A DNA stretch of 64,000 nt from Hortaea werneckii. Taxonomy: Eukaryota; Ascomycota; Dothideomycetes; Mycosphaerellales; Teratosphaeriaceae. Where the stretch lies: the NCBI GenBank assembly GCA_037044905.1, contig JBAOKB010000126.1, forward strand, positions 649,509 to 713,508, read 5' to 3'. The position numbers and the translations under genes were made by a program. This document shows positions 22,603-32,964 of this stretch, one piece after another. The first letter of the stretch is position 1; every line of letters begins with the position of its first letter. The notes beneath the pieces are model-generated. The model saw only the letters and a list, made by a program, of their open reading frames with translations, was not told where the DNA came from and made no database searches.

Positions 22603-25398
22603 ATGGATCGTTTGAACAGCCCTGCATATGGGCCTGCACAACAACAGCCAAGAAGCACCAATCAAGATACAACAGAGGGAAGACCAAGTTTCGATTCGCA
22701 GCGTCTACGGTTGCGGAAGAAACGGAGCTATAACAACACTGGGGTACGCAACGCAAGCCAGCCTCTGCCAGCTTCCCCATGGCCTCAGAACACCAACGCA
22801 AGAGAACCTGGGGACAATGAGAGAGCTCGCAGGGGAACACTGCGTAACGTGGTTAGGCGCATCTTTGGGCGCAGATCGAAAGAGTTCGATTCACAACAGC
22901 CTGTACATACGAGCCCGCCTCGCCATGGATATCACCGGAGCGAGCCACCTGCACTCTCGATTCCCAAACCACAAAACCATCCCTCATCCGCGGGTGATGG
23001 CCCTTTCCCGCACAGGACCCTCTCAGCGCCAGTACACCATGTCATCCCGCAACCCAACCTGGAGCGGCAACGATCCCCCTACGCGGTCGAATTCCCACAT
23101 AGCGCTCGTCTGAAGCCCTTGACCCTTGCCAACCCCTTCACAGCGCCGGGCAGCCAACTACGACGCCGGAAGACTTTACCGAGTCTACTCATCCCGGACA
23201 ACGAGGCACCGTCGCAGACGGCCGACGACGCGCGCGGCTCTCCCGACCGTCACCGCCCTCCAAGCGAGCAGAAACCCACATCACCTGGTCGTCACGGAAG
23301 CGGTCCTCACGTCACCACCACTCCTCGGACCTCCAAACGGAAATCCCGCAGTGTAGGCGACCTAAAGTTCTTCCAACGAGGAACCGAGCAGCAAACTTCC
23401 CCGCGGAAGAAAAACGAGGAGCTGAGGATCTGGCGCGATAGTATCCAGGCTTATAAGAATGATCAGGTGCTTCGCGCCAGTGGGTTTACGAGTGCGATGT
23501 TACCACCGCCTACGACAGAGGTGGACGGGAGGCAGATAGGAGAGGAGCTCGGGGTTGATCGTGCGACCACGCCTACGGCTGCGGATCCCTTCCCAGCTCG
23601 GACATCGTCGGGAGGAACAGCGACGGCTGCGGGGGACGGCAATGTGGGGTTTATGCAACATAGACAGGCGAGTAGGACGGGAGGGCTTGGTTCGCAGGAG
23701 CAGGAGGAGGTGGGGACGGAGGGAATCTCACTTGACCTCGAGGATCGCGTCGCGAGGCTCGAGGCGGGTCTCCAGCATTTCCAGTTCTCCCTCCGGTCCC
23801 TTACAAACGATCGGAGTCCCGGACCTGTTATTGTTTCGGGACAGGCGAGGACGCCTAGTAGTCGTCATGCTGGGCTGCGGGGCGTCGATTATGCTAGGAC
23901 GCCTAGTATGCTCGCCGATACCCTTGCCGCGGATTTCTACCCTTCGGCACATCATCACCAGCAGCAGCAGCAGCCGGGTTCCTCCGTCTACGAGGAGGAC
24001 GATGATCATCTCCACCGGGTTCCGTCTTCTTCGCCTCTGAACTACTACTACCACCACCGTCGGTCCTCAACCCACGACCCTCTCCAGCGTCCCGAAACCC
24101 CGCAGACTCCTCCCCTCCTCCGCGGCTCCGCCTTATCCTCCCACTATCGGGGAAACGCTTCCGGTGCGCGTCCCAGTATGCCGCCTTTCCCTCGCCGGGC
24201 TAGTACGACGACAATGACCGAGGACGAACACAACGAGGACGAGGACGAGGAGGTGAATTTCCCTTTCCCGGCTCAGTCGGCTTCGTTCTCCGCTTCGGCT
24301 GAGGCTGTTGGGTCGGGTGGCGCGGTCGATAGTCCCGGTGAGCTTCTTCCTGGTGGGCATGGGACGAGTAGTCGGAAGAGGAGGAAGGGGAGTGGTGGGT
24401 TCCATTTCCCTTTCCCGCCTTCTTTCCCGCTGCGCGAGCCGCGGGAGGTGGAGGTGGAGGATCAAAGGAAGGGGGAGCGACAGCTACAGGTACTGCAAGG
24501 ACAACAGCATCAGCAGCAGGAGGCGGAGCAACGCCAGCTACCGCTACGACAGTTCCAGCATCATCAGGATCAACGGGACCGGAGGTCCGAGCTTCGCCCT
24601 CCGATTCCTTCTCCCAATCCTCCGCATGAGCAGCATCATCATCCCCAGCATCAGCCTCACCCTCAGCAAAATCATCCCCACACCTTCCAATCCCTCTACG
24701 AAATGCTCGCCGACGAGCGCTCCGCGCGCCGGGACCTGGAAGTGCAACTCCGCGGTCTCCGGCAAGAGATCCGGGACTTGCATTGGCAGGTCTCGTCTTC
24801 GGAGTCGGCCGCCCATTCTCCCGCCTCGCTTGATCTGGCGCTGAAGCGCCCCGCTTGGGACCGGGAGACGATGAGATCGAGGAGTGGGAGGGGGGAGAGA
24901 GGGATCGGTAGATCGGGTGGGGGTATCGTGGCGGGGAGCCAAGAAGGAGGTGCAGGTGATGATGAGGGAGCGGGTTCGTCGTCAGCCAGTCAGTTCCGGG
25001 GGTTTCCGCCTCAGCGTCTTCGTACTACTTTCACCTCCTCTGACGGTTCGGGTGCTGGGAGGAATGGTGGTGCGCCGCAGCCGCAGCCGCAGAGCGAGGG
25101 GGTTTCGCGGGATACCGTCTACCTCTCCGACCCTTCTTACCATCACCACCACCACCTCCACTACGCCGGAAATGGTAAAAGTGTGATTAGTCGGTTCTCT
25201 GGCTCCGAGAGCGAGGCTGGAGGCGGCGTTGCGGAGACTTCATCGATGGGGAGGTATTATGGTCGTGAACAGCAGCGGCAGCAAGGCGTAGAGGACACGG
25301 ACGATGAGGATGAGCTTATGACGCCGTTGGAGGCTTATCAGACTCCGCTGGAGGAGGCGGGGAGGTTTGGATTCAGGGGAGAGGGGGGCGTGTTTTGA
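22603..25398 (+). CDS. Low-complexity conserved fungal protein with coiled coil
   Basis: One exon of 931 residues. I do not recognise a named domain. Near residue 80 a basic stretch (LRNVVRRIFGRRSKE) looks like a short conserved motif, and RRRKTLPSLLI near 190-200 is a second. Most of the protein is Pro/Ser/Gln/His-rich and disordered, with HHQQQQQ and acidic runs. Residues about 697-735 (SLYEMLADERSARRDLEVQL onward) form a likely coiled coil. Basic motifs plus disorder suggest a scaffold or regulatory role, which is inference. The length of the frame, the absence of stops over 2.8 kb of GC-rich sequence and the conserved-looking islands support coding. Confidence 0.75.
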   Translation: MDRLNSPAYGPAQQQPRSTNQDTTEGRPSFDSQRLRLRKKRSYNNTGVRNASQPLPASPWPQNTNAREPGDNERARRGTLRNVVRRIFGRRSKEFDSQQPVHTSPPRHGYHRSEPPALSIPKPQNHPSSAGDGPFPHRTLSAPVHHVIPQPNLERQRSPYAVEFPHSARLKPLTLANPFTAPGSQLRRRKTLPSLLIPDNEAPSQTADDARGSPDRHRPPSEQKPTSPGRHGSGPHVTTTPRTSKRKSRSVGDLKFFQRGTEQQTSPRKKNEELRIWRDSIQAYKNDQVLRASGFTSAMLPPPTTEVDGRQIGEELGVDRATTPTAADPFPARTSSGGTATAAGDGNVGFMQHRQASRTGGLGSQEQEEVGTEGISLDLEDRVARLEAGLQHFQFSLRSLTNDRSPGPVIVSGQARTPSSRHAGLRGVDYARTPSMLADTLAADFYPSAHHHQQQQQPGSSVYEEDDDHLHRVPSSSPLNYYYHHRRSSTHDPLQRPETPQTPPLLRGSALSSHYRGNASGARPSMPPFPRRASTTTMTEDEHNEDEDEEVNFPFPAQSASFSASAEAVGSGGAVDSPGELLPGGHGTSSRKRRKGSGGFHFPFPPSFPLREPREVEVEDQRKGERQLQVLQGQQHQQQEAEQRQLPLRQFQHHQDQRDRRSELRPPIPSPNPPHEQHHHPQHQPHPQQNHPHTFQSLYEMLADERSARRDLEVQLRGLRQEIRDLHWQVSSSESAAHSPASLDLALKRPAWDRETMRSRSGRGERGIGRSGGGIVAGSQEGGAGDDEGAGSSSASQFRGFPPQRLRTTFTSSDGSGAGRNGGAPQPQPQSEGVSRDTVYLSDPSYHHHHHLHYAGNGKSVISRFSGSESEAGGGVAETSSMGRYYGREQQRQQGVEDTDDEDELMTPLEAYQTPLEEAGRFGFRGEGGVF

Positions 25399-25926
25399 GA
25401 TTTATCATTTGTCCTCTCCTGGTCTTTCACACCGGATGGAAGGGGAATGGGCAGGTGGATGGTTAGGGTCGCCTTGTTAGGAAGGGATGTGAGGGGATAT
25501 GATTTTTGGGGAGGTCTCCTCTTTTTTTTTTTTTTTTTTTTGCGCTTTTAACTTCGGAAACACGATACCCATGGACTTTTTGATTTAGGTAGATACTTGT
25601 TTGACCAGTATGCCAGATGGATTCTGGTTCTTTATATATGGACTTGCTTGATTTTTGTTATTGTTTAATAATAATTCAATGATTTTCGGCTTTCAGAGTG
25701 GTACTCCCCACTTTCGGCGGGCGGTCGGCTTCGGCCTCGGCAATTATTCCAAGCGGCGATGGCAGTCAGTCAGTCAGTCATGTCATATGTCAGCAATTAC
25801 CTTCCACCCTCCCACCTGCCCTCTTCCCTACATCCTGCATCTTCCTGCTTCTCCTGTCCCAGACAGACCGCTGTACATATTTTCTTCTTCTTTTTTCCTT
25901 TTCCCTCTCCCCCCTTCACCTCCATC
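25399..25926. other. Intergenic
   Basis: Contains a T20 run at 25522-25541 and, at about 25760, a short CAGT-rich stretch. In-frame ATGs at 25759 and 25786 could extend the next gene upstream. Confidence 0.5.
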
Positions 25927-27252
25927 ATGCCCGATTTCCCCGCCCACGCCTCGCCTGCCTTTGCGCCGCTCCCCGACCCCTCCCCCTCCCACCGCCCCGC
26001 CCTGCACGATCGAAACGTTTCCGAACTCCGTCTGGGCGAAAGCGAACCGCAATCAAACTCACAAGATACCGCCCCGCCGCTGGTGAGCCCGGCCGTCACA
26101 CCCAAAGATACACCTTTCCACCTCCAGAGCCAGCGACATGACCGCCAGCCCCGCAGCATCCGCATCCCCTCACCTCCGCCCTCCGAAACCCCCGCCAATG
26201 ACCACCAACAGTCGGCGCTACTCCCGTCATTACCTAAAGTCTGGTGCGAAGTGCGCGCCCGTATCCCCACCACCAACGGCCAGGAGATGTTCTTACATCT
26301 CTACCATAATGACGTCGACGACAAGGAGCATCTGGCTATCGTCTTTGGTCCGCATATTCGCAGTAAGAGCTTAGATGCGCCGCGGCCGGGTGAGACGGAG
26401 CGGGATCGCATGATAAGAGGTGCCTACGTTGGCACGCTCTACCCGGGTCGGACAAGCAGTAGAGTGCAGCAGATCCGAAAGGATGCCGGGGTCTCCAGTC
26501 GGCCTTCGGCGAGCTATCTAAGTGGTCTGAATGGACCGGGATCAGCTGGACCGCCAAGTCCAGTCTCGAGCGAGAAGAGCGACGATGTAGGAGACACAGC
26601 TTCAACAGGCCATGGATCATACCCAGCCGAACTCGGTCCCCCTATGGTCCGCATCCACTCGGAATGCTACACGGGCGAAACCGTCTGGTCCGCCCGCTGC
26701 GACTGCGGCGAACAACTAGACGAAGCCGCGCGCCTCATGTCCCTCCCCGCCCCAACTCCCGTCTCCACGCCCGGCAGCGAACTCAGCGAACCCCACGCCC
26801 ACGACAACCCCACCCCCACCCTCCCCTCCTGCGGCGGCGTCATCATCTACCTCCGCCAAGAAGGCCGCGGCATCGGCCTCAAGGAGAAACTGAAAGCCTA
26901 CAACCTCCAGGACCTCGGCCACGACACCATGGAAGCCAACCTCCTCCTACGCCACCCAGGCGACGCCCGCTCCTACGGCCTCGCCACCGCCATGCTCCTC
27001 GATCTCGGCCTCGGCCGCGAGGACCTCGGCGTCGACGCCCGCGGCCACGATCGCGGGTTCAAGCTCCTGACCAATAACCCGGATAAAGTCCGCGCGGTCG
27101 AGGGTCCCAATCGCGAGGCGAAGGTTATTGAGCGTGTCCCTATGGTCCCACTGCATTGGCAGACGGGTGGCGAGAGGGGCGTCCATGGTCCCGAGGTCGA
27201 GAGGTATCTTGCCACGAAGATTGAGAAGTTTAAGCATTTGTTGAGTGGGTGA
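25927..27252 (+). CDS. RIB1: GTP cyclohydrolase II
   Basis: One exon of 441 residues. The enzyme opens GTP to the pyrimidine that starts riboflavin synthesis. The zinc site is visible as the Cys in RIHSECYTGE and the pair in RCDCGEQL. The nucleotide-binding parts YLRQEGRGIGLKEK and HDTMEANLLL follow, and the substrate loop LLTNNPDK comes near the C-terminus. The first 120 residues are a Pro/Ser-rich fungal extension. About 60 extra residues of low complexity separate the first catalytic strand from the zinc site. The ATG at 25927 was chosen because the frame upstream of it is Cys- and Phe-rich and does not look like the mature protein; 25759 is the alternative. Confidence 0.92.
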   Translation: MPDFPAHASPAFAPLPDPSPSHRPALHDRNVSELRLGESEPQSNSQDTAPPLVSPAVTPKDTPFHLQSQRHDRQPRSIRIPSPPPSETPANDHQQSALLPSLPKVWCEVRARIPTTNGQEMFLHLYHNDVDDKEHLAIVFGPHIRSKSLDAPRPGETERDRMIRGAYVGTLYPGRTSSRVQQIRKDAGVSSRPSASYLSGLNGPGSAGPPSPVSSEKSDDVGDTASTGHGSYPAELGPPMVRIHSECYTGETVWSARCDCGEQLDEAARLMSLPAPTPVSTPGSELSEPHAHDNPTPTLPSCGGVIIYLRQEGRGIGLKEKLKAYNLQDLGHDTMEANLLLRHPGDARSYGLATAMLLDLGLGREDLGVDARGHDRGFKLLTNNPDKVRAVEGPNREAKVIERVPMVPLHWQTGGERGVHGPEVERYLATKIEKFKHLLSG

Positions 27253-27939
27253 GGCATCGAAGAGCAATCTGATATCCGGTAACTCTTGGGGTACCTTGGT
27301 TTCCCTTTTGGATTGAAGAAGAAAGGAACGGGGATGGGGATGAGGCTGGGTTGGGGGATTGCATGCTGGGTCTACCCTCCTCCGATACTTGGCTCTGCGG
27401 TTTGGAGGTTGTGCTGCAGAAACGGACTAAGGAAAAGATGTTTGGTCCGCTGAAGTGGTTGGGGGGGGGTGTCCTCTCCGATGTCTCTCTTATGCCAGCC
27501 ATTTTCTTTTTTCTGGACATCTGGAGGCGTAAGAAGGTCAGACTCTGCTGCTGCTGCCCTTATACACCTGCCTGTTGTGTGCAGTTCTTGTGGAAAAGGG
27601 CCAGTCAACCCAGAGGAAACATTGCCGGGACATCTGGTCCTATGCAACCTATCCTATCTGCAGATTGGGCAGTTAAGCTGCTGCCGCTGCTGCCGCTCTC
27701 GCGTTCAAATCACGTTCGGTCAGAGAGAAGGCGCGGGGACTATGCGTGCCCCTCGAGTTTCTTGCCTGCGGGATCTTGCCGTGCAAGTTGGGAATGGCTA
27801 TCGGGATGCGTAGTGTATCAAGCTGAGGGATGGTAGAGAAGATAAGGGAATCTCGAGGACGAGCTCGGGATCGGTAGGGAGGAAAAGGCGTAAGGGGAAG
27901 ACGACGACGATTTGAGTTCTGCAGGAAAGACCTCTAAGC
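27253..27939. other. Intergenic
   Basis: 3' flank of RIB1 and 3' flank of the doubtful leftward frame. No gene is supported. Confidence 0.45.
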
Positions 27940-28614
27940 TTAGGAGACTATCTGGCCTGAGAAACGGTTTATGGGCTCGGGAACATAGATCTCAAAAGGT
28001 GTGGGCTTGTGATTCGCGTCGCTGGCGAGATCTTGAGCCGGCTTATGGCAGCTTTCGAGGGGGGTTTGAGCGGTGATAGTGGGATTTCTATGTATGTGTG
28101 GGTCTTGAGGCATGACCTTAGAAGGGACGAAAGTAGGGATGGGGTGGAAGGGAAGAAGCGATCGCCATCTCGCTGAGGTTGATGGAGGGTGGTTGTTGAG
28201 ATGATGGTGGTGTGGTAGAGAGGATGTGGTTGTATGGAAAGAAATAGAGGTCGTGGTGGGAGATAGAGATGGAGATAGATGGCTGAGTGGATGTATTACA
28301 GCCTGTGGTATAGATGCCATATGAACGTTCTCGAAGAGAGCATCTGTTTTCTGGTCTATTCTTCTCCGTGGATCGGTCTTGCCGTGTGTGTTTGCCTTGT
28401 CCTCAATGTTAAACTGTTTTTGGGCTACGACTTCGGGACTTCCCCTTCTCCCCCCAACTACAGGTGAAATGGGAAGCAAGGCATCTTGGGAACCTTGTTG
28501 GACGTTGCGTTGTCTCACACGCTTGCAGCGGGAGTTATATATATTATCTGATGTTCCGTCTTGAGGTGGACTAAATATACTTGGATGACGAAACCTTATC
28601 TCCCATCCCGGCAT
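27940..28614 (-). CDS. Doubtful hypothetical protein
   Basis: A 224-codon open frame starts at an ATG, but the first part overlaps a TATATA-rich stretch and is unlikely to be translated as shown. The last roughly 125 residues, from the Met of MASIPQAVIHPLSHL, are Ser/Pro/His-rich. The final 57, from MPQDPHIHRNPT to SGQIVS, look the most protein-like. No domain is recognised. It may be a small real protein with a later start, or chance. Confidence 0.3.
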   Translation of the reverse strand: MPGWEIRFRHPSIFSPPQDGTSDNIYNSRCKRVRQRNVQQGSQDALLPISPVVGGRRGSPEVVAQKQFNIEDKANTHGKTDPRRRIDQKTDALFENVHMASIPQAVIHPLSHLSPSLSPTTTSISFHTTTSSLPHHHHLNNHPPSTSARWRSLLPFHPIPTFVPSKVMPQDPHIHRNPTITAQTPLESCHKPAQDLASDANHKPTPFEIYVPEPINRFSGQIVS

Positions 28615-29344
28615 CGGGCTGAGAGTTTTGGACGGACGGACGGGTTCCTGGCATTGTTATTCGGGCCGGGGGCAAAAGTGAGCCCACGTTGAACATGAGA
28701 TAAGGCTGACGCTAGCACGTTTTACCCGCGCCGCATATTCGATCTGCCCAAATTTAATTTTTCCCCCATCCTCTACTTTCCCAACCGCGCGACTAGACAC
28801 CCGTCCTTGTTTTGCAACTCATATTATTACTCACAATTCGTGGATGGTGATGTGAGGGAATTTTGTTGGGTGACTGCGGTGTACGCCACCGTTCGTTACA
28901 CAACAAAACGATATCTCGCTCTTCCTCTCCCCTTACGTTAGGTGGGTTATTCTTGTTTTCATTACATGCGCTTGGATCTCCCCATCACCCTGCCGAAATC
29001 TTTTTTTTTTTTTTCTTCTATCTCATCGTTCGGTTGGGGTTCACTGTTACGACTGGCCCTTTCCCCCTTGTGGTCTGACTCAATCCTGCTCCCTCGTCTA
29101 CATCATATCTTCCATCCAACGACTTGCGTTGCGCTTCTGCGATTGCCACACTCGTCACCCTTCAGTCGCTTCCTCGATACCGGAATATCACATCCTTCTT
29201 CCCAACACCTAGATTGTTTCGTCAACCAATCTAGACCAAAAGCCACAAACCGCAACAGTGTCCGCGCCCACCCACCCAAGCGCACCAACCATTCTACACA
29301 ACTCACCCATCCAAACCACTACCCATCGCTCCCGCGACAACATC
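28615..29344. other. Intergenic
   Basis: Promoter and leader of the 77-residue protein. The sequence just before its start codon is C- and A-rich, typical of a fungal 5' leader. Confidence 0.45.
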
Positions 29345-29723
29345 ATGTCTGCCGCCCTCAAAGCCACCACCGCCCTCTCCGGCCTCGCCGTCGTAGGCTA
29401 CGCCGCCAAACACGCCCTGGCTACCCCGGACCAGCAATTCGCCCCGAACTCGCTAAACGCTGCTGGACACAGCGCCGAGTCCGTTGGTGCTCAGGCTCCC
29501 GCGCCGAAGATGTAAGTCTTCTTCTCCTTCTTTATCCTGTATTCCCTTCATTTGTTGTGGTATGTTTGTCGGGGTTGGAAATGAAGGGTAGCATAGGAAC
29601 GGATTTGAGCGAGTGTGAGTAGAAGTGAGTGGTTGCTGATGAGTGGTTTCCAACAGGCCCTCGAACTTCATCCAGATCTCCTTCGGCGATTGGAAGTGGA
29701 ATAATGCGCGTGGGGGCTTGTAA
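29345..29723 (+). CDS. Small two-exon protein, 77 residues
   Basis: Exons 29345-29511 and 29657-29723 join in phase across a GTAAGT...ACAG intron. The N-terminus (ALKATTALSGLAVVGYAAKHAL) is a hydrophobic Ala-rich helix that could be a membrane anchor or mitochondrial presequence. The C-terminus ends in FIQISFGDWKWNNARGGL, an aromatic motif that is unlikely to arise by chance across a splice. A CA-rich leader and strong third-position GC bias in exon 1 support coding. I do not recognise the family; a small mitochondrial protein is a guess. Confidence 0.62.
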
Positions 29724-31452
29724 GGAAGGGATCATTGGGGTTTGACTTGGGTTTGGAAACTAGAAGACGAGGTAGAAGGTCTGACATGGGTTTCAGTGAA
29801 ATCGAGCACAGTCGAGATCGATGGAGCATATGAGATGGAAGAAGGTGCAAGAGATGAAAGAGATACCCGCTTGAGCAAAGTTCTGCGTGTTGTGTTAGCG
29901 GGGTTGGCGTATTTGCGGTTTCTAAGCATGGCGTTGTTCGTCGGAGTTTTAAAGAGATGGCTGGGTTGCTTTCTCTTTGGGAGGGAAGGACGATGATTGA
30001 TTGAGACTCCTTAGATCTTATGATAGACATAGATATAGATGGTTCGGGACATGATAGAGGGGATGGCCCAGGCCATACTGCTGCTAGTAGGGGATGAGAT
30101 AGTAATAATGGACTTGCGTGTGTCTCTGAAGGGTTGGTCTGTCTCGCGAGCGATCTCTGGGGCCATTCGTTCTACTTGATCCCAGTCGACTACATCGAGA
30201 GGTCTTCTCCGACCACCATGTTGCGGGAGGAAGGTTTCGGGAGGAACGTAGATTGTTGCCTGCAAAACCCAATTTGATATCGCTACTGCTGAGGGATAGT
30301 TATGCAAAGTCTCTCACGCCATCGCATTTAGAAGCATCAAGCCTTCTACAAATGTTCACCTAACAACACTCGCAATCGGTATCTCTTAACCGTGGCTTTC
30401 AACTTGGCGCAGCGGTATTACATCTTGAGAGACATGTCTCGACTTGGTATCTAGGCCTGCCAGATTGTTACTCTTTTCCAAGGCACTCAGGGTGGATTAG
30501 TGAGGAGAACCAAGTTACTACCTACTAAGGCGTCCCGTTCACGAGATCGACGTCGTTTCGATGTTGGGTTGCAGCATTCATCTTCGAAGCTTCTCTGTCT
30601 GGGGTTCTTTTGGATCATCATACTTACCTGAACCCATCTTGTCGGCGATTTTTGACCTTCTGCCATTCGATGGATAAGATGGATATGGAATAGATAAGGA
30701 GAGAAGAGACGGGAAGGAACAGAAGGAAAGTAATCTTATCCTTCATCTCTTCCTCGTTCGGTCGTTGGTGCTCAGGCAAGCCAATTTGTAGCGTTGCAAA
30801 GGATACTTCCCGCCGTACTTACACATGAATGCAGCATTTCTAGCATTGGGAATGAAGGATGTACATCCGCCTGTATGAGTGCAAATTACATGGGCTGCAT
30901 CTTCGAGGTTCGTACCACTGTTCCCACATGCATCAGAGGTGGAAGTACTTGAGCCTTTTCTCGTGGAATAGTTTCGACATTGGCTTGCTGTAAAGACGGA
31001 ACTCAAATCTTTGATTTGCGCATACACACCAAAATTCAATCAATCCAAACGAGAGAAGATTTCAGTCTATCGTGGTAGAACGTATGGTATTTGTAGCAGA
31101 TGCCAGTTGATCTATTTCTCCGCCTCCCCGCACAGGCCATGCAGTCGCCAATGCAGGGACTCAGCCCTATCTAATCAGCCTCAAACCGAAGCCCGGCGGG
31201 CCATGTGAAAGCGCAAGCTGTCCTCGCTATAACCAGAAGCATTGATGTCTAGGTGTGAAAGTCGATCATTTATCAGAGGCTTCCATTGAATCCATAGATC
31301 CAAGGATCAATGTCACAACGATAACATATTCGACGCAGCGCTTCTCAGCCGCCGGATTAACATCGACGGAGTCTCCTGCTCCCGGGACGAAGCAAGCAGG
31401 CCGGGTCCGACGAGACAGAGCTGGACCTGTCATCTGATATCGTCTTGCAACC
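29724..31452. other. Intergenic, one weak small frame
   Basis: 1.7 kb before ERV41. A leftward 98-codon frame at 30743-31039 has six Cys and might be part of a small secreted protein, but it has no supported start or splice, so it is not called as a gene. Confidence 0.4.
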
Positions 31453-32749
31453 ATGAACGGCTCTTACGATCGTGATCTCGACGAATCATTCGGCGAGAAG
31501 GATGCCGCCAGCATCGTGAAAGCTTTCGATGCTTTCCCCAAAACCAAACCCTCATACACGCAACAGACCAGCTCCGGCGGCAAATGGACCATTTTCCTCG
31601 TTGTCGCTTCAATATGGCTTGCGACCACCGAGCTGGGAAGATGGTGGAAAGGCGATACGACGCATGAGTTTAGCGTGGAACAAGGCGTTGGCCACGACCT
31701 GCAGATTAACTTGGACGTCGTGGTTGCGATGAAGTGTGAAGACCTGCATGTCAATGTGCAAGATGCTAGCGGAGACAGGATTCTCGCTGGCCATGCGCTC
31801 AAAAAGGATCAGACGACATGGGCACAGTGGCAGGGTGACAGGAGGCGACATACGTTAAAAGCATCCAAGAAGGAACGGCTCAGTCCCGATTCGCCGCCAG
31901 ACCTTTCAGGCTATCCTGGCTTCGGTGGCGAGTACAAGGAGGAGGATGTGCATGATTATCTCGGCGCGGCGAAGAAGAGCAAGAAGTTTGCGAAGACGCC
32001 GCGGATACCTAAGAGAGAACAGGCTGACTCTTGCCGTATCTTTGGGAGCATGCACGGGAACAAGGTGCAAGGTGATTTCCACATTACGGCGAGAGGGCAT
32101 GGATATATGGAGTTCGGACAGCATCTGGATCATAACGGTATGTTGGAAGTGGCGTCCAGAAACGACGATTCGCGCTGATTGAATGATTCTACCAGCTTTC
32201 AATTTCTCCCACACCATCAACGAGCTGTCCTTCGGACCCTTGTATCCCTCGCTGGAGAACCCGCTCGACAACACCTTCGCGACCACCCCCGAGCACTTCT
32301 ACAAGTATCAATACTACCTCTCCGTGGTACCTACCATCTACACCACCGACTCGCGCGCCCTCTCCAAGACCCTCGCCAAGTACCCCAACCTCGAATCGCC
32401 CAGCTCCGGTAGCGATGGCCTGGACGCCCATCCCCAGCGCTATTCGAAGAACAGCGTGTTCACGAACCAGTACGCCGTCACCGAACAGAGCCATAGCGTC
32501 CGCGAGCAGGCTGTGCCGGGCGTCTTCGTCAAGTTCGACATCGAACCCATCCAGCTCCTGATCGCCGAGGAGTGGTCGAGCATCCCGGCCCTCTTTATCC
32601 GTCTCGTCAATGTCGTCAGCGGGGTGTTGGTGGCGGGCGGCTGGTGCTACCAGATTACCGAATGGGCGCAGGAGGTCTGGGGGAGGAGACGGAGGAGGGA
32701 GGGTAGTGTGGGTATGCTGAATGGGAGTTTAGATGAGAAGAAGGGGTAG
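31453..32749 (+). CDS. ERV41: ER-Golgi cargo receptor Erv41
   Basis: Exons 31453-32137 and 32196-32749 join in phase (GTATGT...CCAG) to give 412 residues. The N-terminal AFDAFPKTKPSYTQQTSSGG, then a membrane segment near residues 45-62, is typical. The luminal domain begins with INLDVVVAMKCEDLHVNVQD. The CRIFGSMHGNKVQGDFHITA block and NFSHTINELSFGPLYP after the splice are family hallmarks. A second membrane segment precedes a basic tail (WGRRRRRE) near the C-terminus. Erv41 forms a complex with Erv46 in COPII vesicles and retrieves ER residents from the Golgi. Confidence 0.92.
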
Positions 32750-32964
32750 AGGATGCTTGCGATATACAGTATTTTATTGGCTTTCCTTGACGCGCAGGCG
32801 TATCATGATCGATTGGTTTTTCTTTTCATAGGGTGGCGTAAAGGCACATCTGCACCTGCTGGCTTGTCGGGTAAGTCGTTCCTTCCATTTACAACTCGCG
32901 GGACTTACCGCTGCTTGCCACTCTTCAGCTTGATCTTCTTTCCTTCGACTCGCGACTCTGAAAC

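Noticed and set aside
26664..27077. Arg/Pro/His-rich 137-codon frame inside RIB1
   Set aside because: It is an alternative frame of the GC-rich RIB1 coding region.
30743..31039. Leftward 98-codon Cys-containing frame
   Set aside because: No confirmed start, splice signals or signal peptide could be found, and it could be chance.
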